Assembly: GCA_023135215.1 (NCBI GenBank)
Contig: JAGLTP010000381.1
Location: forward strand, 1-7,761
From: Candidatus Heimdallarchaeota archaeon
GTDB taxonomy: Archaea; Asgardarchaeota; Heimdallarchaeia; Heimdallarchaeales; Heimdallarchaeaceae
DNA length: 7,761 nt
Reading direction: 5' to 3'
Shown: positions 1 through 5,899 of the stretch, one piece after another
How positions within the stretch are numbered: position 1 is the first letter of the stretch
Layout of the letters: the number at the start of each line of letters is the position of its first letter
The notes under the pieces: generated by a model
The model's database searches: none
The model's input: only the letters and a program-made list of their open reading frames with translations
What the model was told of the DNA's origin: nothing
Made by a program: the position numbers and the translations under genes

Positions 1-15
1 CATATACATTTTCTT

Positions 16-867
16 CTAATAGCTTTCAACAGCTTCTTTAATTACATCGAAGCATCTTTCTAACATTGTCTTTACTCGATCAGCATCTACTTCATATGGA
101 AATTTTGGAAAGTCTGTTCTTTCAAGAACTTCTTCTTTAGTTAGTCCATCGACAACAAGATCCTCGATTTTTTTCACTAACATCTCTAGGTACTTTTGCT
201 GAATTTCGAGCTCTTCCTTAAAAGTTATAGGACCATGACCTGGAACCACTTTGGCTGGATTTAGATAAATCATCTGAGTATAAGCATCAATCCACAAATA
301 TGGATCTGTTGTAGGATCTCCTCCATATGGATATGTTTCAGCAAAAAGCAAGTCTCCAGTTATAACTATATTATCATCTGGTATGTACAAATAGCAACTT
401 CCTCTTGTATGACCATTTGTTTGTACAATTTCAACTTTTACTCCATCTTCCTCAATTGTGTATTCTCCTTCAAATGTGGTAGTGGGTAGAACAAATCGCA
501 AATCCGCCCATTTTTCTCTGAATTCTGGAACTTGTTCCATTCTCTCCTCCAGTTTTTCTTTAGTCCAGTTTTTAGAAACTTGTTCTTCCATTATTTCTTT
601 CATGTCTTTAGAAGAAATTATCTCGCAGTCTTCCAGTACTTGATTTCCAAATACATGATCACCATGATGATGAGTGATAACTAAATACTTGATTGGAACT
701 CCCATTTCGTTTTCTGCGGCATCTCTTGCAATTTTGGCAGTTATTGGATCCATTCCTGTATCAACCATGATTCCGCTTTGTTTCATTTTGATAAATGCAA
801 CATTTCCTCTTGTTTCTCCCTTTGTGTGAGCCCAAACATTTTCGGAAACTTGTTCTAAATCAAACAT
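16..867 (-). CDS. MBL-fold metallo-hydrolase
   Basis: This is a 283-residue metallo-beta-lactamase-fold hydrolase, probably cytosolic since no signal peptide is visible. The metal-binding set is complete: HHHGDH at residues 66-71 gives the H-x-H-x-D-H motif, H153 (in NGHTRGS) is the third-site histidine, D172 (in TGDLLF) is the bridging aspartate and H211 (in VPGHGP) is the last histidine. The family usually binds two metal ions, often zinc, and hydrolyses thioesters, lactones, lactams or phosphoesters; the substrate cannot be read from sequence. The C-terminal 65 residues are mainly helical and charged. The frame can be extended to a TTG at 876, but I chose the ATG at 867 because a TATA-like element lies about 30 nt upstream and the protein then begins MFDLEQVSENVW, a usual first strand for this fold. 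ATG codons on the minus strand at 9-7 and 3-1, just past the stop, could begin another minus-strand gene outside the window. The fold is secure and the exact activity is not. Confidence 0.93.
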   Translation of the reverse strand: MFDLEQVSENVWAHTKGETRGNVAFIKMKQSGIMVDTGMDPITAKIARDAAENEMGVPIKYLVITHHHGDHVFGNQVLEDCEIISSKDMKEIMEEQVSKNWTKEKLEERMEQVPEFREKWADLRFVLPTTTFEGEYTIEEDGVKVEIVQTNGHTRGSCYLYIPDDNIVITGDLLFAETYPYGGDPTTDPYLWIDAYTQMIYLNPAKVVPGHGPITFKEELEIQQKYLEMLVKKIEDLVVDGLTKEEVLERTDFPKFPYEVDADRVKTMLERCFDVIKEAVESY

Positions 868-892
868 ATGTATCAAATTAAAATTAAAAAGG

Positions 893-902
893 ATAATAAA
901 AA
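893..902 (-). promoter_or_regulatory. Candidate TATA box for the MBL hydrolase gene
   Basis: The minus strand reads TTTTTATTAT here, centred about 30 nt upstream of the ATG at 867. Archaeal transcription normally starts some 25 nt downstream of the TATA centre, which would leave a leader of only a few nucleotides. No Shine-Dalgarno sequence precedes the ATG, which fits a nearly leaderless mRNA. The region is AT-rich throughout, so this is a position-supported guess. Confidence 0.42.
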
Positions 903-1003
903 GTTTTAGTGAAAATGCTTAATATTTCACCTTTTATCACTAATAACTTCATAAAAACGTTCAATTGTTTTTTCTCTATAGCTAGGAGGTTCCTTGTATG
1001 GAT

Positions 1004-1031
1004 ATTTATAAAAAATATGTAAAAAGAGAAG
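1004..1031 (-). terminator. T-rich putative archaeal terminator after the DUF4139 gene
   Basis: Directly after the TAA stop at 1034-1032 the minus strand has two T-runs, CTTTTT and ATTTTTTAT, within 28 nt. Archaeal RNA polymerase terminates at oligo-T tracts in the non-template strand without needing a hairpin, and none is visible here. A plus-strand micro-ORF candidate at 998-1078 overlaps this stretch. Confidence 0.45.
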
Positions 1032-2975
1032 TTAGAGTTTATCTAGTTGTTTGTATATCTCTTCATCTATTGTTTTAGTTCTTTCTTGAAGCTCTTCAAT
1101 TAGGTGTCTTTTGTTTTCCATTGTTTCAAAAAGATTATTCATTCTTTCAACGTATTTTGCTCTAGTTTTTCCTTCTTCACCTTGAGTTGTAAGCACTTCT
1201 ATCGACGAAGTTATTCTTTGGTATTCTTGGTCAATTCTATTAAGATTAGATTGTTCAAGATTGATTTGTTCATTTATTTGTTTCTTCTCTTTTCTTATTT
1301 GCTTAATCTTCTTAAGAATTGAAGCTTGTTTTTCAGTTATAGTTTCTAATTTTATTAAATCTTCAAGATACTCATCAGATATTGATGCAATTGAAACACT
1401 CTCGGATGTCTTCTTTTGGGTTGGAATCTGTAATTTAGTGAGTGATTTATGTTCAATTTCTAATCTAGCTCTGAAATAATTTGGAGTTTCCTTAGTTTCA
1501 ATCTTCAGTTTCTTTTTATCCAACTCGAAACCATACTGTTTAGGAATTTCGCAAATAACAACCTTCTCTTGATCGCTTTTATTATCTATTTCAAGCTTGA
1601 ATACTTTCTTGTTAAGATATGTCTCAACATAAAATTGTCCAGAAAGAGAAATACCTATTTTCTTTGTTGAAGAAGATTCTTCTTGTTTAATAATAATATC
1701 TTGTTCCACAAGATAGGGTATGATTTGTTTATCTCCTTTTGTAACTCGCTTCAACATCGATTCTCCTGCATAGTTTCCTTTCTCATAAATAGTAACTGGG
1801 CCTTCTTCCCAACCATACCCAGTAATATTTTCAACTTCTATAGCTTTGAAAGGATGCGATGCATGTTGTTGCTTGTTGAAGATATTTATTGTCTCCTTAG
1901 GAATATTCGTTGTATGTAATAACAGTAAAGCTGATTCTCCTTTCTTAATTGTGACAGGTTGTTTGAGACTAAACGATACGCTCTCAGTAGAGGTTACAAC
2001 TTCTGCTGATTCAGCAGCTCCTATACCATATTCATAAGCTTCTTCTTTCATATAACCTCCAGTATCTAGATCAGCCATAGCTCTAGCTGCCATTTTTTTA
2101 GCTCTTCCTGGTGCTGCTGCCGCAACTGGCATAGGAGGTAGTGGTTCTGCTAATTCCTCATATTCAGCTTCAGGAGTCATTACACTAATTCCCATCTGTT
2201 TGGGTCTTGCAACATAAGGTCGTTGAATTATCCAAGGAGAACTAATATCATATCTAAATGAAATTGGTAATCCTGTTATCAAGCTCATTTCAGCATCTAT
2301 CCAATCTTGTTGACTATTGTTTGTAACAATACTCCACAATTCAAAAACTGCGTTTTCCTTATCAAGAGAATAAATTCTGTATGATGATTGCCATGCTGGT
2401 AAATCGCTCAGGTAGGATACTGTAACAACTTTTTCTCCTTCTTCTGTAAAAGAGATCTTTAAGTTCTTAACATCTTCTTTCTTGCTTTTTGATAGGATTT
2501 CCATTTGATCCAAAAGAGATTTTTTATAAAATTCTTCAATTGGACTAATACTTTGCAAATCACTTGAATTCAGATGAAGAATTTTCTTATCTTTTGTCAC
2601 TATAACAATTTCTAGATTCGGAATATCAGAATCACTAGATGTTTCAAGTTCTTGATATCCTATTAGTTGCCCTATCAATTTTTTCTCATCTTTAGTTTCA
2701 ATCTCTACTGATGATCCAGAGAGAAGCTCAAATATAGAAGTTAATGCGTTACCATCATAATGTATCTCCAAATCCTTTGTAATATCAGTATCAAAAGCAA
2801 TTGAGGATAGAAGAGCTTCTCCTTCAACTTCAACTTTGAATGTTTTCAAGAAATCATCTTGGTTTTTAACAAGAACAGGAAATAATACTTCTTTGTCTGT
2901 GAAAGAAGCTTTGGAAGATAACCATCCCACTCCCATTTTGTATAATGTTACTTCATTTACTTCGAAAACAACCAT
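1032..2975 (-). CDS. DUF4139 domain protein with C-terminal coiled coil
   Basis: This 647-residue protein carries a DUF4139 domain, known from the bacterial MuiA (mucoidy inhibitor A) family; its biochemical role is not established. Residues 1-75 form beta-rich sequence. Residues about 78-145 look like a small SH3/Sm-like barrel (LLSGSSVEIETKDEKKLIG, then KILHLNSSDLQ). The DUF4139 core spans about 192-520, with hallmarks WQSSYRIYS, NNSQQDWIDAEMSLITGLP, a double-proline RP segment and GPVTIYEKGNYAGESML. Inside it, residues 265-302 are a Pro/Ala/Lys-rich, probably disordered insert. Residues about 540-647 are Glu/Lys/Gln-rich with heptad spacing and predict a long coiled coil. No signal peptide or membrane helix is seen, so it is probably cytosolic. 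MuiA-type proteins usually have the coiled coil on the N-terminal side, so this order is reversed. The ATG at 2975 is preferred over a TTG at 2984 because the TATA-like element lies about 31 nt upstream of it. Family assignment is confident; function is unknown. Confidence 0.9.
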   Translation of the reverse strand: MVVFEVNEVTLYKMGVGWLSSKASFTDKEVLFPVLVKNQDDFLKTFKVEVEGEALLSSIAFDTDITKDLEIHYDGNALTSIFELLSGSSVEIETKDEKKLIGQLIGYQELETSSDSDIPNLEIVIVTKDKKILHLNSSDLQSISPIEEFYKKSLLDQMEILSKSKKEDVKNLKISFTEEGEKVVTVSYLSDLPAWQSSYRIYSLDKENAVFELWSIVTNNSQQDWIDAEMSLITGLPISFRYDISSPWIIQRPYVARPKQMGISVMTPEAEYEELAEPLPPMPVAAAAPGRAKKMAARAMADLDTGGYMKEEAYEYGIGAAESAEVVTSTESVSFSLKQPVTIKKGESALLLLHTTNIPKETINIFNKQQHASHPFKAIEVENITGYGWEEGPVTIYEKGNYAGESMLKRVTKGDKQIIPYLVEQDIIIKQEESSSTKKIGISLSGQFYVETYLNKKVFKLEIDNKSDQEKVVICEIPKQYGFELDKKKLKIETKETPNYFRARLEIEHKSLTKLQIPTQKKTSESVSIASISDEYLEDLIKLETITEKQASILKKIKQIRKEKKQINEQINLEQSNLNRIDQEYQRITSSIEVLTTQGEEGKTRAKYVERMNNLFETMENKRHLIEELQERTKTIDEEIYKQLDKL

Positions 2976-3000
2976 ATAAATCAAGTATGATTATGTGCTA

Positions 3001-3014
3001 TTAAAATAAAAATC
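3001..3014 (-). promoter_or_regulatory. Candidate TATA box for the DUF4139 gene
   Basis: The minus strand reads ATTTTTATTTTAA in this stretch, centred about 31 nt upstream of the ATG at 2975. The spacing predicts transcription starting within about five nucleotides of the ATG, and there is no Shine-Dalgarno sequence. The same T-rich tract could also help terminate transcripts arriving from the gene at 3100-4164, so its role is not unique. Confidence 0.42.
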
Positions 3015-3099
3015 TTATTGGTCCATCGAGAATCTGACTTTTCTTCCTTGGTTTAATCTATACTACCATTTGCAGTCTATTAGACCTAATAATGAATAC
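3015..3099. other. Intergenic spacer with overlapping short palindromes
   Basis: This lies between the stop of the longin/pseudo-GTPase gene and the promoter of the DUF4139 gene. Two overlapping perfect palindromes are visible: GTCTATTAGAC at 3075-3085 and TATTAGACCTAATA at 3078-3091. Their loops of one and two bases are too tight for an RNA hairpin, so if they mean anything they would be protein-binding sites on DNA. No ORF, RNA gene or strong T-tract was found in the rest of the spacer. Confidence 0.3.
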
Positions 3100-4164
3100 T
3101 TATGATTTTGCTGGCTTACTTAGTAGTATGTTTCTTAGCTCAAGTATATCATTCAAAATTAGATAAATTGAATTATCTAAGGTTCTGAAAACATCTCCAA
3201 TTGAAATCATTAGTTTTAGATTTTTTCTCTTTTCTGCTTCATTGTAAAGTGTTTTCTTGATTGTTAAATTCAACTCTTCTGCCCTTTCTTTAGTGACAAA
3301 ATGTATGGTAGCTTTTGGATCACTTTCCATCAAAGAGTGGATATTCTCTAGATGTCGTTTTGTGCTTTCCTCATCCTCACAAGATGCTAAATAAATGTAG
3401 TAATCTATATCTCGGAAATAGTCTTGTCCAGCAATTTTTTCCAAATCAAAAAGCAAAGTTAGTACAATCCTCATAAAGTATGTGTCTATTCTAGTAATAT
3501 ACTCATTCCTATCTAATTGATAGATAAAATCAATATTTTGGAAGTGGAACAGTGCTTGAATAATCAAATTGTAGGAGAGTGAATCTGAAGTAACTATACC
3601 TATTTTTGTTCTTCGATTTAGTAAGTGAGAAACTTGCTGAATGGTGTTAAATCGAGATGCAATATCTCTCACTATATCTTCAATACTTTTTGCTTTTATT
3701 TGGTCATCAAGCAATACATTTTCAATTAATTCTTCGCTAAGTTCAACCATGTTTTCATCAGTTATTTCTTTTACATCCTTAAATTGGTTAAGAAATTGAT
3801 CTATAGTAAAATAAATTTGTGAATGACCGTATTTCACTATTTGGTCGCAATTTTTGTCATAGAAAATTAGCAGTTGACACATTGCAAGTTCTTTATTATA
3901 CATTGCTCGAGGATCTTTCACATCAGAATCATATTTACGAAAAGATACAATCAATAGATGATAATTTCCAAAATGGGGAATTGGTAAAGGTCCGTAAATT
4001 TCTAAACTTGGTGAGGATGCCGAAATTACAGTACTGTAAAAATTACCTATTCCCATTATTTCTTCGGTTGGGACATCTGGAATAGGTACATGACACCTTA
4101 ATGACATTCCTGTTTCATCTAGAACCATTAACGAGACATAAGGAACGAATAAAGTTGATGTCAT
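3100..4164 (-). CDS. Longin-like domain fused to a Ras-like pseudo-GTPase (candidate)
   Basis: This 354-residue protein has no obvious signal peptide or membrane helix. Residues about 4-155 look like a longin/roadblock-type domain: a first strand and hairpin (VSLMVLDETGMSLRCHV), a helix, a hydrophobic strand (YHLLIVSFRK), another (CQLLIFYDK) and two C-terminal helices. After a linker helix, residues about 186-345 follow the order of a Ras-like fold: strand plus helix KIGIVTSDSLSYNLIIQALF where the P-loop would be, LTLLFD then AGQDYF where the G3 motif (DTAGQE) would be, strand DYYIYLAS, strand IHFVTKER at the G4 position and MISIGD at G5, then a final helix. The G-x4-G-K-S/T P-loop is absent, the G4 aspartate is arginine (TKER), and only AGQ survives from G3. 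I infer a non-nucleotide-binding pseudo-GTPase. Longin and roadblock domains commonly pair with small GTPases in membrane traffic and nutrient signalling. The ATG at 4164 is preferred over a TTG at 4176. The gene may be cotranscribed with the membrane gene 75 bp upstream, and its own promoter is unclear. The coding call is firm; the domains rest on reading by eye. Confidence 0.72.
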   Translation of the reverse strand: MTSTLFVPYVSLMVLDETGMSLRCHVPIPDVPTEEIMGIGNFYSTVISASSPSLEIYGPLPIPHFGNYHLLIVSFRKYDSDVKDPRAMYNKELAMCQLLIFYDKNCDQIVKYGHSQIYFTIDQFLNQFKDVKEITDENMVELSEELIENVLLDDQIKAKSIEDIVRDIASRFNTIQQVSHLLNRRTKIGIVTSDSLSYNLIIQALFHFQNIDFIYQLDRNEYITRIDTYFMRIVLTLLFDLEKIAGQDYFRDIDYYIYLASCEDEESTKRHLENIHSLMESDPKATIHFVTKERAEELNLTIKKTLYNEAEKRKNLKLMISIGDVFRTLDNSIYLILNDILELRNILLSKPAKS

Positions 4165-4239
4165 ATTACCAAACAAATCAAATTCTATTGTTTCTTAGAA
4201 GGTAAAGAATGAATAAAACTGTTTTCCTAAAGGCTTAAT

Positions 4240-4746
4240 CTATTCAGCATTTTTTACAGATTCTTGAACATCATCTTGTATTTTTAGTCTAGTTTTTCTT
4301 GGATTTCTTTCTAAAAGAGCTTCGAGAAAACCAAAAATTAGAATCAGTCTGCATAATCTTATAACGTGGTATCCTATTCTTATTCGATCCTCAATAAAAG
4401 CATTAGAAGGTACTTGAAAGAGAAGACTTTGATACCAATATGTATCAGCGGAAATATTGACATTTACTGAAAGTTCAAGAGAATAAGACATAGCAATTGC
4501 GACTGCAATCAACAAAGCTCTGAAAATCCTATAATCTGTTTTTCTGATAAATGCAAGCCCATCTAAGAAACCTATGTCTTGAGCAGCAACCCAAAAAGTA
4601 GCTACAACATAAAACCACAAAGGAGGTGATTCGTGTAAATCTATCCAGGTTAGAACGTAGTCAGTTCCTGAAATAGCAACAGGTAATAATAAACTTAGAA
4701 AACCCAATATGCATGCTAGTAATGACAATGATGAGGAAAGCCTCAT
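4240..4746 (-). CDS. Four-helix membrane protein, related in layout to the divergent operon
   Basis: I do not recognise this 168-residue protein. Four hydrophobic segments are visible at about residues 5-26, 42-66, 73-96 and 122-145. Segments 2 and 4 end alike: IGFLDGLAFIRK and FGFLEALLERNPRK, a G-F-L-acidic motif followed by basic residues, which by the positive-inside rule places these ends in the cytosol. That gives N-in/C-in topology with two hairpins. The polar stretch between segments 3 and 4 (NVNISADTYWYQ) would be outside. The C-terminal 22 residues are charged and cytosolic. The same hairpin pattern appears in the three membrane proteins encoded divergently to the right, so this could be a shorter relative. 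The start is well fixed: a strong TATA box sits 26 nt upstream of the ATG, implying a leaderless mRNA. The gene for the longin/pseudo-GTPase candidate lies downstream on the same strand and may be cotranscribed. Confidence 0.8.
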   Translation of the reverse strand: MRLSSSLSLLACILGFLSLLLPVAISGTDYVLTWIDLHESPPLWFYVVATFWVAAQDIGFLDGLAFIRKTDYRIFRALLIAVAIAMSYSLELSVNVNISADTYWYQSLLFQVPSNAFIEDRIRIGYHVIRLCRLILIFGFLEALLERNPRKTRLKIQDDVQESVKNAE

Positions 4747-4767
4747 TAGACAATCATTTCTGGAGGA

Positions 4768-4776
4768 ATTTATATA
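4768..4776 (-). promoter_or_regulatory. TATA box for the four-helix membrane protein gene (leaderless)
   Basis: The minus strand reads TATATAAAT, preceded by a purine-rich AAAAAGGAAAG that fits a TFB recognition element. The box centre is about 26 nt from the A of the ATG at 4746, the distance at which archaeal transcription starts, so the mRNA should begin at or next to the start codon. This is one of the two clearest promoters in the window. Confidence 0.75.
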
Positions 4777-4798
4777 CTTTCCTTTTTACTGGATATCA

Positions 4799-4814
4799 CG
4801 AATTTAGTTATTCG
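4799..4814. promoter_or_regulatory. Short inverted repeat between divergent promoters
   Basis: CGAAT, six bases, then ATTCG form a perfect 5-bp inverted repeat. It lies between the two divergent TATA boxes, 23 bp upstream of the minus-strand box and 39 bp upstream of the plus-strand box, where an activator or shared regulator could bind. Arms this short arise often by chance, so only the position makes it worth listing. Confidence 0.22.
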
Positions 4815-4831
4815 CACCTCTCTTATCGCTT

Positions 4832-4854
4832 AATCTGACGTAACTCCGCAGATT
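4832..4854. promoter_or_regulatory. Candidate operator: AATCTG-N11-CAGATT overlapping BRE/TATA
   Basis: AATCTG at 4832-4837 and CAGATT at 4849-4854 form a perfect 6-bp inverted repeat with an 11-bp spacer. The right arm covers the TFB-recognition position and the first bases of the TATA box of the plus-strand operon. A dimeric helix-turn-helix protein bound here would block TBP and TFB, a known archaeal repression mode. That a regulator binds is an inference from symmetry and position. Confidence 0.38.
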
Positions 4855-4863
4855 TATATATAA
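4853..4863 (+). promoter_or_regulatory. TATA box for the membrane-protein operon (leaderless)
   Basis: TTTATATATAA is a near-consensus archaeal TATA box, centred about 26 nt upstream of the ATG at 4884. Transcription should therefore begin at or beside the A of the ATG, and no Shine-Dalgarno sequence is present. It should drive the three plus-strand genes that follow, since no later gap is long enough for another clear promoter. Confidence 0.78.
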
Positions 4864-4883
4864 GATGAAATTGGGATAATTAG

Positions 4884-5894
4884 ATGATATCGGATATTTC
4901 CAGAAAAAGAATCACACTAGCTGCTCTAATCTGTGTGCTTTCAATTTTGGCAAGCATGTTTGCAGTATTTCTACAAAATGAAGAAAGACTTACAGCAGTT
5001 ATATTTCTATTACTGGGATTGAATATTGTGTTGTATGCTGCACTTATTTGGTTAGGTGTTAATTTATACTTCTTCCATAAAGAGGAAACCTCAGGTATCG
5101 TTGAAATGGGAACAACTGTAATAATAGAGCAAGGGATAAATAAAGATAGAAATAATTGGAAACAACCTTTGTTTCAAATTAGTCTAGCCCTAATAGTAGG
5201 AGGATCAATCGGAATTCCAATACAAATTGTCAGAGGCTTATTAGTAATGGAAGTTTTTACTTTATCCAATCCCGATTTAGTAATAAATCTGATTTCTATA
5301 CTTCCAGCAGTTTTTATGCTATTTGGTTTTATTCAATTAAAACGAGAATTGGATATCTATGCAGCTAAAAAGAGAAACATCTACAAAGGGCAAACATCTC
5401 TCCCAATCGGCTACCTAATGATAATCATTTATCTAATTGTATTATCTATCTTCCCACTTGATTTTTTATTAGTTGAGACAGCTGAAGGTACGTTAGCAAT
5501 AAGGGCAGGATATGAGATTGTCTATTATATAATGTCTTTTCTTGAAATAGGGCAGGATGTAATGTTCGTTCTTGGATTTTGGTATCTGAGAAGAGCATTT
5601 ACTATTTTGGATAAAGTTCCTGAGGAATACTTTGAAAGGAAACAACAGATTATAGAACAAACTCAAGCGAGAAGACAACAAGGATTTCGAGGAAGTATTT
5701 TCAGAAACTCTCGTACCCTTGGAACTGTTCTACCTCAAACACCTATAAAAGAAGAGCCAAAAGAAGAGGATGCTGAATTTGCAGAAGAACATGATGTGAA
5801 GAAAATGTTTTGTGTAAAATGCGGGCTGGAACTTGAAGAAGATGCAGTGTTTTGCGCAAATTGCGGTGAAGAGAATCCATATCTAAAAAGGTAA
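4884..5894 (+). CDS. Six-helix membrane protein with C-terminal zinc ribbon
   Basis: I do not recognise this 336-residue protein beyond its parts. Six hydrophobic segments are visible at about residues 12-30, 36-64, 97-121, 131-152, 174-198 and 208-236. Basic residues after segments 2, 4 and 6 (FFHKEE, LKRELDIYAAKKR, YLRRAF) and the SRKR at the N-terminus put both termini in the cytosol. A cytosolic tail follows: a basic Gln/Arg-rich stretch (252-280), an acidic Glu/Lys linker (287-307) and a zinc ribbon with C310-x2-C313 and C324-x2-C327 in the FCVKCG...FCANCG pattern. Such ribbons bind one zinc ion and usually mediate protein or nucleic-acid contacts. It is the first gene of a likely three-gene operon, with the next ATG five bases after its stop. 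Its mRNA start appears leaderless. Genuine coding is certain, the topology likely and the function unknown. Confidence 0.85.
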   Translation: MISDISRKRITLAALICVLSILASMFAVFLQNEERLTAVIFLLLGLNIVLYAALIWLGVNLYFFHKEETSGIVEMGTTVIIEQGINKDRNNWKQPLFQISLALIVGGSIGIPIQIVRGLLVMEVFTLSNPDLVINLISILPAVFMLFGFIQLKRELDIYAAKKRNIYKGQTSLPIGYLMIIIYLIVLSIFPLDFLLVETAEGTLAIRAGYEIVYYIMSFLEIGQDVMFVLGFWYLRRAFTILDKVPEEYFERKQQIIEQTQARRQQGFRGSIFRNSRTLGTVLPQTPIKEEPKEEDAEFAEEHDVKKMFCVKCGLELEEDAVFCANCGEENPYLKR

Positions 5895-5899
5895 GTGAA

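Noticed and set aside
458..643. Plus-strand open frame of 61 codons opposite the MBL hydrolase gene
   Set aside because: It is Ser-rich antisense of a gene with a complete metal-binding motif set and has no start signal of its own.
1104..2037. Several plus-strand open frames opposite the DUF4139 gene
   Set aside because: They are Phe/Ser/Leu-rich mirror translations of the coiled-coil and DUF4139 coding sequence, with no promoter or ribosome site.
3819..4085. Plus-strand open frame of 88 codons opposite the longin-like region
   Set aside because: It is antisense to the better-supported minus-strand gene and shows no domain pattern or upstream signal.
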